Shown: positions 1 through 9,819 of the stretch, piece by piece | How positions within the stretch are numbered: position 1 is the stretch's first letter | Layout: each line of letters starts with the position of its first letter | Source of the DNA: an uncultured Bacteroidota bacterium | GTDB lineage: Bacteria; Bacteroidota; Bacteroidia; Chitinophagales; Saprospiraceae | Direction: 5' to 3' | NCBI GenBank assembly: GCA_903836265.1 | Contig: CAILQK010000010.1 | Coordinates: forward strand, 1-54,946 | Length of the DNA: 54,946 bases | The notes under the pieces: model-generated | Seen by the model: only the letters and a program-made list of their open reading frames with translations | Database searches by the model: none | What the model was told of the DNA's origin: nothing | Translations under genes and position numbers: made by a program

Positions 1-1
1 A

Positions 2-1423
2 ACAATTCCTTTCGACCTGAAACTCGATGCCGAAAATCATATTCTTGTGCTGTCAGGACCCAATGCGGGTGGCAAGTCGGTAGCCATGAAATCGGTCGGA
101 CTGCTTGTTATGATGGTTCAGAGCGGACTCCTTGTTCCGATGCACGAACTCAGCGAGATCGGTATTTTCAACCAGATTTTTACCGATATCGGTGACCAGC
201 AGAGCCTCGATGACGACCTGAGCACGTATTCTTCCCGCCTGCGCAACGCCCGTCTTTTCCTCGAAAAAGCCAATCCGCAAACGCTCGTGCTGATTGACGA
301 AATGGGCAGCGGTACCGACCCGAAACCCGGTGGCGCAATTGCAGAGGCTATTCTCCGGCAATTGCACAGAAAAGGGGTTTATGCCGTCATCACCACACAC
401 TACTCCAATCTCAAGGTGTTTGCTTTCCGAAATTCGGGCATTCTGAACGGAAACATGTACTTCGACAAGGATTCTCTGGCGCCCACTTATGAACTGAGGG
501 TGGGAAAACCCGGAAGCAGTTATGCCTTCGAAATTGCCGAGAAAAGTGGGCTTCCCAGGGATCTTATCGGTTATGCACGCCACAAAACCGGATCCGAAAC
601 AGCTGTAGATGATATTCTCATCGAACTGCAGCGGGAAAAGCAGGAGCTCGAGGAAAAACTCAGGTCCGTTACCGAGAGAGAGCAGTCGCTCGAACGTCTG
701 ATCAAAACCTACGACGCCATGCACAATGAGCTCGAGGTGAAACGGAAGCGACTGAAACTCGACCAGCGGGAATTTGAACTGAGGCAAACCGCCCAGGCCA
801 ACAGGGAGGTGGACAAGCTCGTGCGACAGCTGCGCGAAGAGAAAAATCTTGAAAAAGCACAGGAGGTGGCCGCCCGTTTGCGACAGGAGCGCTCCGAACA
901 GGCCCAAAAGGTGAATGAGGTGAATGAAGAAATGGTCAGGCTGGAGGAAAAATCCGTGACAGCCAGCGTGGCAAGGCCACTCGCAGCCGGAGACTTTGTC
1001 AGACTCAGAGCCGGCGGCTCAACCGGCCGGATCGAACGCATCCGCGGCGAAAAAGCCGATGTCTCCATGGGTGGACTCACAGTTACTGCACCAGTCCGCG
1101 ATCTGCTGCCAGCCACTGAGCCCGTCAAACACGCTTTCTCCGGAGGTACTTCTTCCGAACTTCAGCGCGCAGCCGATTTCGATGGCAAAATTGATCTCAG
1201 GGGCATGAGCAAGGACGAAGCCATGCAGGTGCTGGAACGCTTTATTGATAACGCTCTCCTGAGCAACGCGGCCAGTCTGCGTGTGCTCCATGGCAAAGGC
1301 GACGGCATACTCCGCAGAATTGTGCGTCAGAAAATCAGGGAATATGGAAGCAGTGTCTCCAATGTTTTTCATCCTGAACAGGATCAGGGTGGCGATGGTG
1401 TAACTATTGTTGAACTCATTTAG
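2..1423 (+). CDS. mutS2: MutS2 family DNA mismatch/ribosome-rescue ATPase (3' part)
   Basis: The reading frame is open from base 2, so the gene begins before the window and 473 residues are visible. MutS2 proteins are usually near 780-800 residues, so the N-terminal core is missing. Visible order: MutS-type ATPase with Walker A GPNAGGKS (visible residues 19-26) and Walker B LVLIDE followed by MGSGTD (about 95-105); a long charged coiled coil (about 215-320); a short beta-rich linker; and a C-terminal Smr domain (about 395-473) with the IDLRG and HGKGDGILR motifs. The Smr nuclease domain separates MutS2 from MutS. In other bacteria MutS2 acts on recombination intermediates or on collided ribosomes; which applies here cannot be seen. 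A hairpin follows at 1449-1483. Confidence 0.93.
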   Translation, partial: TIPFDLKLDAENHILVLSGPNAGGKSVAMKSVGLLVMMVQSGLLVPMHELSEIGIFNQIFTDIGDQQSLDDDLSTYSSRLRNARLFLEKANPQTLVLIDEMGSGTDPKPGGAIAEAILRQLHRKGVYAVITTHYSNLKVFAFRNSGILNGNMYFDKDSLAPTYELRVGKPGSSYAFEIAEKSGLPRDLIGYARHKTGSETAVDDILIELQREKQELEEKLRSVTEREQSLERLIKTYDAMHNELEVKRKRLKLDQREFELRQTAQANREVDKLVRQLREEKNLEKAQEVAARLRQERSEQAQKVNEVNEEMVRLEEKSVTASVARPLAAGDFVRLRAGGSTGRIERIRGEKADVSMGGLTVTAPVRDLLPATEPVKHAFSGGTSSELQRAADFDGKIDLRGMSKDEAMQVLERFIDNALLSNAASLRVLHGKGDGILRRIVRQKIREYGSSVSNVFHPEQDQGGDGVTIVELI

Positions 1424-1448
1424 CGCAAGCCCCGGATCCCCGGCCGAT

Positions 1449-1486
1449 GGCAATAACAGGCTTGTTTTTTGTCTGTTATTGCCTTT
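1449..1486 (+). terminator. Hairpin after mutS2
   Basis: An 11-bp perfect inverted repeat (GGCAATAACAG at 1449-1459 and its complement at 1473-1483) with a 13-nt loop lies 25 bases after the mutS2 stop. Only three T follow, so as an intrinsic terminator it is moderate. Confidence 0.5.
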
Positions 1487-1713
1487 CAGCGGCGTACAGC
1501 CTGACTTGATCAACATAAAAAGGGCAGAATATAGCAAAATTTGGGCTGTTTTGGGTTCTCCGGCAGATTCCCGGCCCTTCACCCGGCGCAATATCAAAAA
1601 TTTTACGTATCTTCACGCCGTTTAGTCTGTGCTGTGGCCAGGTTCTCGTGCCTCCTGATTTCATCGGGCAAAGGTTCCTGATTTACTTTTAATCCTCTTT
1701 TTTACGCCGGTTA
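1487..1713. other. Intergenic stretch between mutS2 and the porP promoter
   Basis: No convincing gene is seen on either strand here. The stretch ends in an AT-rich region leading into the promoter at 1714-1745. The 12-mer TTTAATCCTCTT at 1688-1699 recurs at 2845-2856, just after the stop of the next gene. A TATCTTCA string at 1608-1615 resembles a degenerate -7 element but has no matching upstream box. Confidence 0.4.
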
Positions 1714-1745
1714 TTTGTGATTTGCCTTTTTAGGCACTAATTTTG
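1714..1745 (+). promoter_or_regulatory. Bacteroidota-type promoter for the porP-adhesin-glycosyltransferase unit
   Basis: TTTG at 1714-1717, a 20-base spacer and TAATTTTG at 1738-1745 match the Bacteroidota primary sigma consensus TTTG-N19-21-TAnnTTTG. Transcription would start near 1749, immediately before the porP reading frame. No other strong promoter was seen before 14306, so this may drive the whole unit. Confidence 0.75.
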
Positions 1746-1752
1746 TTTGGAA

Positions 1753-2844
1753 ATGTTTCTAAACATTTCAATCATCAGGATGGTGAAGATGAGCGCTATA
1801 TTTTTACTCAGGCGACTGCCTGTTCTTGTACTCGCGCTGCTTTGTACGCACGCGAATGCGCAGGACATTCACTTTTCGCAATTCGCCAACTCCCCGGTTA
1901 ACCTGAATCCGGGCATGATCGGTGTCTTTGGCGGAGATACACGTGCTGTCGCCAATTACAAGGATCAGTGGCGCTCGGTACCTGTACCCTATACCACTTT
2001 CTCCGGTACGGTCGAGAGCAAGGTTTACTGGGCCAAAGGCAAGTATGACCGCTATTTCACGGGGGGGCTTCTGCTGAACCACGACAAACAGGGCAGCCTG
2101 AGCCTTACCTCCATGCAGGTCGGCCTGCCGGTATCTGTCACGCTGCCCGTCACGAAATTCGGCTTCCTGACGGTTGGCGCCACCCCCGCATTCGGGCAAC
2201 GTTCTTTCGGTACGGAAAAACTGTCTTTCGACGCTCAGTGGAATAATCGTATCTATGACCCGCAGGCACCCACGCACGAAAACCAGCTGTTTCAAAGCCA
2301 GAGTCTGAAGTACTTTGACTTCAGTGCCGGGTTCAACCTGCGACTGCAGTCGCAGCTCAAACGGTCCAGACTCGATATCGGTGGCGGCATTCATCATCTC
2401 AACCGACCTTATCATGACTTCTGGTCGGCATCACTCAACAATCCCGGTAACGTCAGGCTGCACAACAGAAAGGTGGTACACGCCAGCGCACTTGTACAGC
2501 TGGCCCATAATTACGACCTGGTTGTTCAGGGTATGTACCAGCGTCAGGGAGGTTATCGCGAAGCCGTGTATGGCGCGGGCCTCCGTATGCACCTGAACAG
2601 GAATATGTACAGGGAAATGGCTCTGCAAATCAGTCTCGACTTCCGACACCATTTCCGTGATGCACTGATTCCCCGTGTTGATTTCTTCTTCAAAACCTGG
2701 CAGGTCGGCTTCTCTTACGATGTTACGGCGCTTTCGGAAGTCAAAACAATCACCAATAAACGCGGTGGCCCCGAGGTTTCTGTTGGTTATCGCCTTTACA
2801 GGGTAAAGCCGATTCCGAAGTACAAGTCCTGCCAGCTTTTCTGA
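1753..2844 (+). CDS. PorP/SprF family type IX secretion outer-membrane protein
   Basis: A 363-residue protein with a signal peptide (hydrophobic LPVLVLALLCTHANAQ) followed by the PorP/SprF opening, with DIHFSQFANSPVNLNPG and then a beta-rich barrel-like body to the end. PorP/SprF proteins sit in the outer membrane and hold T9SS-secreted CHU_C-type surface proteins; the pairing with a PorE-like gene and an adhesin directly downstream fits this. ATG 1753 lies about 7 bases after the -7 element, so translation would be almost leaderless; ATG 1780 and 1789 are in-frame alternatives giving a tighter signal peptide. A G7 run (2061-2067) lies inside the gene. The family is clear; the exact start is not. 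Confidence 0.88.
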   Translation: MFLNISIIRMVKMSAIFLLRRLPVLVLALLCTHANAQDIHFSQFANSPVNLNPGMIGVFGGDTRAVANYKDQWRSVPVPYTTFSGTVESKVYWAKGKYDRYFTGGLLLNHDKQGSLSLTSMQVGLPVSVTLPVTKFGFLTVGATPAFGQRSFGTEKLSFDAQWNNRIYDPQAPTHENQLFQSQSLKYFDFSAGFNLRLQSQLKRSRLDIGGGIHHLNRPYHDFWSASLNNPGNVRLHNRKVVHASALVQLAHNYDLVVQGMYQRQGGYREAVYGAGLRMHLNRNMYREMALQISLDFRHHFRDALIPRVDFFFKTWQVGFSYDVTALSEVKTITNKRGGPEVSVGYRLYRVKPIPKYKSCQLF

Positions 2845-2890
2845 TTTAATCCTCTTCCGCCCAACGGGCCGATCAAGTACACGAGCAATT

Positions 2891-5719
2891 ATGTCTTTTA
2901 AAATGACCTTCAGCCAGAAAAGCATATTAACGGTCGCATTCCTGCTGATGTCCCGCCTGCTACCGGGGCAAATAGGTGTTTCCGACCGTATCAATCAGGA
3001 TTATGAACGCGGCCCTTCTTTCGAGGCGCTGGAACAGGCTGCTCAAAATGAGGTCGAAAGGGGAAATTATTTCGGCGCCATGCGCTACTACAAAACGCTG
3101 CTGAATGCCGAACCACTCAACGCGAGGATACTCGCTGCCTACGGAGATGCCGCAATCAGATACGCGGCACTCGACAGTGCTGAAGTGGCTTTCCAGACAA
3201 TCGTTGACAACAAACTCACCGGGCCCGACGGTCTTGCGCTCCTTCGCCTGGGAGAGGTGAGGTATCGTATGGGCAATTATGCCGGTGCATCAAAGGTTTA
3301 CAGGCAGTTTTTGTTCGAAGACAAGCCCCCGGCTGCCACCGAATCTTCAAAACTGACCGCTGAAAAAAGACTGGAAGATTGTGAATGGGCAATGGCTGCC
3401 ATGGCAAACCCTGTTACTGACCCCGGCCTCTTCAATCTGCTCGACAGCAATATCAATACCCCGCAGTTTTCCGAACATGCACCTTATCTGCTCGGCGACA
3501 GGCTTTATTTCTCGTCACCACGCTTTCCGTTTCTGTCCGACAGGGTGTTCCCGCGCCGGAGCCTGAACAAGGTGATGTCGGCCGGCGGCCCGCTGCTCAC
3601 TGAAGCAGCTCAGCTCGAGTCTTTCAATGAGGAAGGCCGGCATATCACACACACCACTTTCAACTCCACGGGCGACGTTGTATATTACTCAAACTGCGAA
3701 TTTATCGGAAAATCTTACGAGGTAAACTGCGAAATTTATCGGAGAAAACGGTTGTCCGGCGGCGACTGGGGACCGGCCGAGCGACTCCCCGACAATATCA
3801 ATCTGGCCGGATACACCAATACCCAACCTGCTGTCGGAGCTGTTCCCGGCGAGAAGTATGAGATGCTGTTTTTTTCCAGCAACCGCCCCGGTGGCAAGGG
3901 GGGCAAGGATATATGGTGCTGCAAGATCGAGGGTGGCCAGTTTTTCGGGCCCGAAAATGTGGCTGCCATCAATACCCCGGGCGACGATGTCACACCGTTT
4001 TATCACCCGAAAACAGCCACACTGTACTTCAGCTCAGACAGCCTTACCACTATGGGCGGTTTCGATGTGTACAGGGCATCGTGGAATGGAAGTGCTTTCG
4101 CCGAACCTGTCAACATCGGCTATCCGGTCAACTCGGGTGCCAATGATGTATTCTATATGCTGACTCCCGATGGCCGTACTGCCTTTCTGTCCAGCAACAG
4201 AAGAGGAAGCTTCAACCAGTCGGAAGAGGGATGCTGCTACGATATCTATCAGGCTGATTACCTGAGACCCCGGCTCTCCGGCATGACATTCCTTCGAAAG
4301 AAGGGTATTCCAACGGATCAGGTTCTCGGCTACTCTTCCATGACGCTCGTGGAAACAGATACCCCCAACCCCCGGGCATTCAGAGTTGAGGTAGGCGAAA
4401 ATGGAAAGTTTGACTTCGACCTTTTGCCAGGTAAAAATTATATGCTCATCGGTGAGAAAAGAAGGTTTTCATCCGATACCATCAGGCTCTCCACACCCCC
4501 GCGCCCCTGGCGACAGCCCATTGTCGCGAAGCTGTACCTCGAGCCTGCTACCCCGCAACTTTTGGTCAGAGTATTCGACAAGGAGTCCAGACAACCTGTA
4601 CAGGGTGCAACAACCCGCCTCTTCGACCTCGGACAATACCTCTCCGAAACGCAGTTCGAGCCGGCGTTTTCGCTGGAACCGGTAACACAAACCAATTCCA
4701 ACAGTAACAGGTTCGAATATCCGCTCGATGCCGATCATCATTACAAGGTGGTCGCCTCCAAATTTGGCTATACAGTTGACTCCTCTGGCGTTATTTCTAC
4801 CAAAGGCCTCACAGGTACTCCCGTCATCGAAACGGACATTTTTCTGAGCAGCGGACTGTCTTTCAAAGCCTACACGGTGAACCGTATCAACAACGATACA
4901 CTCTTCAATGTGAATTACCGGCTCCTCGAACTGCCTGCCGAAAAACACCTGGAGTCATATAGCAGTCTGGCCGGAAAGGACTTCAATACGATCATTGCCT
5001 ACGAGAACCGCTATCGAATAATTGCAGCCAAAGACGGCTTTTCGTCGGATTCGATAGATTTTTCCACGATTGATCTGCCCAGACGTGAGTTCCAGCAGGT
5101 TGTTCAGGAGCTCCGGCTCCGCCCGCTCCGGCTGGATGCCTACCTGCCCATACCGCTCTATTTCGATAATGACGAGCCCGATCGCCGTACAGTGGCAAGA
5201 GCTACCAAAAAAGAGTACCGGGCCGCCTACGTTGACTACATCAGAAGAAAGGAAGAATTCATAGAGCAATATACAAAGGGAATGACCGAAGGACAGTTGC
5301 TGGCCGAAACGGATTCAATCAACAGATTCTTTGAGGATGAAGTCAGGGGAGGATGGAACAGGCTCATGGAATTTTCAGAGGTACTTTATGAAATGCTTTC
5401 TCGTGGCGACTCCATTGAAATTACGTTAAAGGGTTATGCATCCCCGCGTGCGGGCGCACTGTACAATAAATACCTGACAGACCGCCGTGTATCTTCTGTA
5501 TATAACCACTTCAATGTCTTTGATGGCAGCATATACAGAAAGTTTACACTTTCCGGACAACTGGTTATTAAAAGGGAAGCCAACGGCGAAGCCAAGGCCC
5601 CGAAAGATGTCAGTGATGATATCAGGGATGACCGGAATTCAATTTACGCTGTTCATGCCTCCCGTGAACGACGACTCGAAATTGTCGGAGTCAAAGTTAA
5701 TCAGGAGAAAAAACAGTAA
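2891..5719 (+). CDS. PorE-like TPR/PD40/OmpA-domain protein, T9SS-associated
   Basis: A 942-residue exported protein. Order: signal peptide (to about 30), TPR-like helices (about 45-160), a PD40/WD40-like propeller (about 195-450) with repeated blade motifs LYFSS, MLFFSSNRPGGKGGKDIW, TLYFSSDS and FLSSNRR, carboxypeptidase-regulatory-like beta domains (about 460-740), and a C-terminal OmpA-like domain (about 750-940). This is the architecture described for PorE, which ties the T9SS to peptidoglycan. The OmpA domain is divergent: the usual HTDxxG is GYASPRAG, so the peptidoglycan-binding Asp is replaced, and a helical insert of about 70 residues precedes it. The gene follows PorP/SprF by 46 bases and precedes the adhesin by 3. 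Its periplasmic, peptidoglycan-facing position is inferred from the family. Confidence 0.85.
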   Translation: MSFKMTFSQKSILTVAFLLMSRLLPGQIGVSDRINQDYERGPSFEALEQAAQNEVERGNYFGAMRYYKTLLNAEPLNARILAAYGDAAIRYAALDSAEVAFQTIVDNKLTGPDGLALLRLGEVRYRMGNYAGASKVYRQFLFEDKPPAATESSKLTAEKRLEDCEWAMAAMANPVTDPGLFNLLDSNINTPQFSEHAPYLLGDRLYFSSPRFPFLSDRVFPRRSLNKVMSAGGPLLTEAAQLESFNEEGRHITHTTFNSTGDVVYYSNCEFIGKSYEVNCEIYRRKRLSGGDWGPAERLPDNINLAGYTNTQPAVGAVPGEKYEMLFFSSNRPGGKGGKDIWCCKIEGGQFFGPENVAAINTPGDDVTPFYHPKTATLYFSSDSLTTMGGFDVYRASWNGSAFAEPVNIGYPVNSGANDVFYMLTPDGRTAFLSSNRRGSFNQSEEGCCYDIYQADYLRPRLSGMTFLRKKGIPTDQVLGYSSMTLVETDTPNPRAFRVEVGENGKFDFDLLPGKNYMLIGEKRRFSSDTIRLSTPPRPWRQPIVAKLYLEPATPQLLVRVFDKESRQPVQGATTRLFDLGQYLSETQFEPAFSLEPVTQTNSNSNRFEYPLDADHHYKVVASKFGYTVDSSGVISTKGLTGTPVIETDIFLSSGLSFKAYTVNRINNDTLFNVNYRLLELPAEKHLESYSSLAGKDFNTIIAYENRYRIIAAKDGFSSDSIDFSTIDLPRREFQQVVQELRLRPLRLDAYLPIPLYFDNDEPDRRTVARATKKEYRAAYVDYIRRKEEFIEQYTKGMTEGQLLAETDSINRFFEDEVRGGWNRLMEFSEVLYEMLSRGDSIEITLKGYASPRAGALYNKYLTDRRVSSVYNHFNVFDGSIYRKFTLSGQLVIKREANGEAKAPKDVSDDIRDDRNSIYAVHASRERRLEIVGVKVNQEKKQ

Positions 5720-5722
5720 TCC

Positions 5723-8700
5723 ATGCTTTTCACTCAGATGAAAAATATCCACACCATGATCAAGCGTCTGTCACTGGCATTGTTCTGTGTTTTTTGCGGA
5801 ATATCGCCTGCTGCCGCCTCGCCCGACACGGGTGAGCCGGTTTCCGCTACTGTCGGGAAAGATTCAGCCTGTAATCTGCTGGTAACAGTAGTCGCGCTGA
5901 CACCCGACTGCTCCGGCACTTCCAGCGGAAGTGTCACGATTATGGTTACCGGCGGTGCTATGCCTTTCATGCACGAGTGGTCGCCCGGCGGAGCAACAGG
6001 CCTGACTGTGACTGACCTTGCTGCCGGTATTTATACTGTCAAAACTACTGACGCCAACCAGTGCCAGACTGAAACCACCGTCACAATACCCTCCGCCGAT
6101 ACGCCGTCAGTTAATCTTTCTCTTCAGAGCGCTGCCTGTCCCGGAGTACCCAACGGTACTGCAATGGCTGTTGTTTCTCCTCCCGGAACTTATTCGTACA
6201 ACTGGAATATTCCCGGTCAACCCCTTGAAAATGGTTCAATTCTCTCCGGCCTCGCAGCCGGTAGTGAAGTGGCTGTAACTGTCACAGATCCCGCAAGTGG
6301 CTGTTCAGCATCAGCAAACGGTTCGATAGGAGCACTCGATCAGATCCAGATGCTTGTCACAGATACCGATATTGCGTGTGCTGGCCTCAGTATAGGTGCT
6401 GCTTCCGTTCAGGCTACAGCCAACAGCCCGCAAATATTCTATGAGTGGACTTTCCCTCCCGGCGATTCTGTCATCAGCAATCAAAGCCAGATCAGCAACT
6501 TGCCCCCGGGCAGCTATCAGATTGAAGTAACTGACCTGCGCGGGTGCCGCGGTGCAGAGGTAGTTGATATTACGGTGGGGGCAGCTCCCCACGCGACTAT
6601 GAGCGGATTGCAACTGATTCAGTGCGGATCTGATTCGTCGCTCGTCCGGTTCGAGAATTTTTCGACCGATGCATTCAGCACGATTACTTCCTGGAACTGG
6701 CATATTGCATCCGGCGACACTTCCTACAGTTTCACGAATGTCAGCCCGCTGGTTCTGTGGTTACCCGCAGGTGACACGATTACTGTCACACTCGGCGTCG
6801 TTTCCGCCAATGGTTGTTCCAATATGGTCAGCCGGACAATGTTCGTTCCCGAAAATCCGGATATCGAACTGAGTACGGGCCCCATGGCTTTCAACTGCGA
6901 CAACTCGCCTGTCACCATTTCTGTTTCAGGAGGTAAATCCTATTATCAATATACATGGTCGCCGCTGAGTGATCTTGTGTTTTCTCCCTCGCCGGTCAAT
7001 GTAACGCTTGATCCGGACTCAACCCGACTGTACCAGCTGGTTGCCAACGACCGCGGATGTACTGATACGGTTTCAGTGAATGTAATCCGTGTCAGAGATA
7101 TCAATTTGCAGGCCAGTGATGCGGTAATCAACTCCTGTGACTCACTGTACGTACTCGCGGCCTCTGCAGATGCAGGCGGTGTAATCTGGGTGGACGCAGC
7201 CGGAAACCCGGCCAGCAACCCTCCATCTGATACGGTAACCGTTTACGCCGGGGTAACCGCTGTTTATACCGCCATTGCCATCGGTGATATGGGATGTGCC
7301 GACTCGGTGAGCGTATCGCTGACAGGCAGTTTTGTAGGGCTGGTAGCCGACCCCGCGAAAAATGGTATCGGCTGCGAGGGTGAGCCGCTTCAGCTGGGCG
7401 TACTGGCTCAGAGTACGGTCACAAATTTCACCTGGCAGTGGCAGGCTCCGCCATCGCTCACCCTTTCCGACAGCAATATCGCCAACCCGACAGTCACTGG
7501 TCCAACAGGCAGCTATGTCGTTACAGTTACTGTTTCCAACTCATACTGTTCCCAAACGCTCCTCATCCCCGTTTCCATCCAGAATAACCCGTCTCTTGAT
7601 CAGGCCATTTCCGCCAATCTCTGCGATGGCCTTCAGACGCAGTTTTTCAATAACAGTTCCGTTGGTGGAATCTGGACTTTTGGTGATGGAACGCAAAGTG
7701 AAGAGATGAATCCCGCGCACGTTTACGCTTCAGCCGGTTCTTACCAGATAACTTTCACACCATATAATACTGTTTGTGTAGATCCCTGGGATACTACCGT
7801 GGTGGTAAGTGCGACCGCTCTTGTACAACCTGAAATCGGAGGAGGACAGGTGAGCTGTATCGGTTCAATGCAATTTCAGTTCACCAATTATGCCAATTCG
7901 CAGGGAGTGGTTAACTGGAGCTGGACCTTCGAGGGGGGAAATCCGGCTGCAGCCGGTAATGCTGCTCCTTATGTCTCTTTTAACAGTGAAGGCGAAGCTC
8001 ATGTAACGCTGACTTTGACAGATGCAAACGGTTGTATTACAACCGATGATACAACTATTCAGATTATCATAGTGTCTGATAATATTCCTGAATTGCTGAA
8101 AATCTGCCCCGGTGAGTCTGTTTCCCTGAATGACGACGGTTTTGATACCGGAGCTGTTTATGTATGGACGGCTACTCCCGCTGATCCGGAGCTGGACACT
8201 GTCAACCCCAGTCCTGTTGTCTCTCCGGCTGCTTCCACCAATTATGAAGTCACGATATCTCAGGGCCTTTGCAAGATGATCAGGACCGTCGAGGTTATGG
8301 TGCTCCCCGTTCCTTCTCTGGAACCCGATCCTGCCTCTCCCGCGAGCGGGTGCGCAGGGGTTCCATTTGTGGCAGGTGTAATCGCACAGCCTGCGGCAAC
8401 CACGTACCAGTGGGATGTTCCTCTGCCGCTGACAGTCACAGGTTCAGGTTCCGACCACGCTTCCATCAGCGGCCCTGCCGGCAGCTATGCGGTGACTGTT
8501 ACCGCTACAGGTGCTTCCGGCTGCAGCGACACACTCGTCGTGCCCGTTCAGATTGACCAGATAAATGACCAGATCAACGCAGCCATTACTGTATGTGCAG
8601 GATCAGAAGTGGAGCTGAATGCTGACGGCGCCGATCCCGATGCGACATACAGCTGGTCGTCAGCGCCACCTGATACAGACCTTGACCCCGACTCGCCCAA

Positions 8701-9817
8701 CCCGGAAGTTACTCCCGATGTATCCACGGTCTATTCAGTAGCCATTGCCAAAGGTGCCTGCACGATCATACAACAGGTAGAAGTCGCTGTTGCCCCCGTA
8801 CCCTTTGTAAAGTTGTTGCCCGATTCGACTGTAATTGCACTCTGTTCGGAAACAGAGCCACTTGATTTGTCGGCCACAGGTTCCGGCATGCTTTATGAGT
8901 GGTCAGATAATGCCGGTTTCACCAATATCATTGGCAGCGGTACTGTCCTCAACCTTTCGCCACCAGTGGCAGAAGGCAAATATTACGTCAAAACAACACT
9001 GGGTATCTGCGAGGCTGTAGATTCTATCCGGGTAGAGATGGGTACTGTGGCTTTTGCCGTGAATACACTGCAGCAGCAGATTTGCTTCGGAGAATCCGCA
9101 TCGCTGGTTGTTCAGAACCTGAATCCGGGTTCCGATCTGAGCTATGAATGGACGCCGGCGCTACCTGCAGGGGCCACCCAGCTGGTTTCGCCCGGTATCA
9201 CCACGCAGTATCATGTTGCTGTTACCGACAGTCGCTCGGGGTGCAGCAAGGATACCACATTTACAGTCGAGGTAACCAGTATTGGTGTCAATGCGGAAGT
9301 AATCGGAAAAGATACGCTCTCATTCGGAGAGTCAACCACACTTCAGGCAAGCACCACCGGAAACGGTACTCTTTTCACTTTTGAGTGGTCGCCATCCGAT
9401 GGCCTTTCTGATCCTTACAGCTCCACCACCACCGCAGCTCCGGAAGAGGATATGGTGTATACGGTAACGGTCACTTCAGCCAACGGATGTACAGCTACGG
9501 ATGAAGTTGAGATTTTTTACAGAGGTAACCTGTGTGAAGAGCCCTTCATTTTTGTTCCAAAAGCTTTTACTCCCAATAATGATTCCAACAATGACTTCTT
9601 CATTATTCGCGGTGTGAATATCGTCGAACTGGAGTTTATGGTGTGGTCGAGATGGGGAGAGAAGGTTTACCAGACAAATGATGTGAATGCACAGGGCTGG
9701 GACGGCACCTACAAAGGGGCTGAGCTCACACCCGATTCCTATGCATGGTACGCGCGCGTCCGTTGCGGGAATGGTGCAGTTTATGAAAACAGGGGAGATG
9801 TTACACTATTGAAGTAA
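5723..9817 (+). CDS. Large secreted adhesin with SprB/PKD/Ig-like repeats and CHU_C C-terminal domain
   Basis: A 1364-residue protein with a signal peptide (MIKRLSLALFCVFC to about residue 33). A SprB-type repeat (about 50-115, ending TVKTTDANQC) is followed by many Ig/PKD-like beta domains; one has the PKD signature WTFGDGTQSEEMNP near residue 650. The C-terminus (about 1270-1364) is the gliding-motility-associated CHU_C domain with FVPKAFTPNNDSNNDFF and WDGTYKG, a T9SS targeting and surface-anchoring signal in this phylum. It starts 3 bases after the PorE-like gene; ATG 5738 and 5756 are alternative starts. Its partner is probably the PorP/SprF at 1753-2844. A role in gliding or adhesion is inferred; the ligand is unknown. 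Confidence 0.87.
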   Translation: MLFTQMKNIHTMIKRLSLALFCVFCGISPAAASPDTGEPVSATVGKDSACNLLVTVVALTPDCSGTSSGSVTIMVTGGAMPFMHEWSPGGATGLTVTDLAAGIYTVKTTDANQCQTETTVTIPSADTPSVNLSLQSAACPGVPNGTAMAVVSPPGTYSYNWNIPGQPLENGSILSGLAAGSEVAVTVTDPASGCSASANGSIGALDQIQMLVTDTDIACAGLSIGAASVQATANSPQIFYEWTFPPGDSVISNQSQISNLPPGSYQIEVTDLRGCRGAEVVDITVGAAPHATMSGLQLIQCGSDSSLVRFENFSTDAFSTITSWNWHIASGDTSYSFTNVSPLVLWLPAGDTITVTLGVVSANGCSNMVSRTMFVPENPDIELSTGPMAFNCDNSPVTISVSGGKSYYQYTWSPLSDLVFSPSPVNVTLDPDSTRLYQLVANDRGCTDTVSVNVIRVRDINLQASDAVINSCDSLYVLAASADAGGVIWVDAAGNPASNPPSDTVTVYAGVTAVYTAIAIGDMGCADSVSVSLTGSFVGLVADPAKNGIGCEGEPLQLGVLAQSTVTNFTWQWQAPPSLTLSDSNIANPTVTGPTGSYVVTVTVSNSYCSQTLLIPVSIQNNPSLDQAISANLCDGLQTQFFNNSSVGGIWTFGDGTQSEEMNPAHVYASAGSYQITFTPYNTVCVDPWDTTVVVSATALVQPEIGGGQVSCIGSMQFQFTNYANSQGVVNWSWTFEGGNPAAAGNAAPYVSFNSEGEAHVTLTLTDANGCITTDDTTIQIIIVSDNIPELLKICPGESVSLNDDGFDTGAVYVWTATPADPELDTVNPSPVVSPAASTNYEVTISQGLCKMIRTVEVMVLPVPSLEPDPASPASGCAGVPFVAGVIAQPAATTYQWDVPLPLTVTGSGSDHASISGPAGSYAVTVTATGASGCSDTLVVPVQIDQINDQINAAITVCAGSEVELNADGADPDATYSWSSAPPDTDLDPDSPNPEVTPDVSTVYSVAIAKGACTIIQQVEVAVAPVPFVKLLPDSTVIALCSETEPLDLSATGSGMLYEWSDNAGFTNIIGSGTVLNLSPPVAEGKYYVKTTLGICEAVDSIRVEMGTVAFAVNTLQQQICFGESASLVVQNLNPGSDLSYEWTPALPAGATQLVSPGITTQYHVAVTDSRSGCSKDTTFTVEVTSIGVNAEVIGKDTLSFGESTTLQASTTGNGTLFTFEWSPSDGLSDPYSSTTTAAPEEDMVYTVTVTSANGCTATDEVEIFYRGNLCEEPFIFVPKAFTPNNDSNNDFFIIRGVNIVELEFMVWSRWGEKVYQTNDVNAQGWDGTYKGAELTPDSYAWYARVRCGNGAVYENRGDVTLLK

Positions 9818-9819
9818 AG

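Noticed and set aside
53-907. A 284-codon open frame opposite mutS2
   Set aside because: Fully antisense to the conserved ATPase domain and without features of its own.
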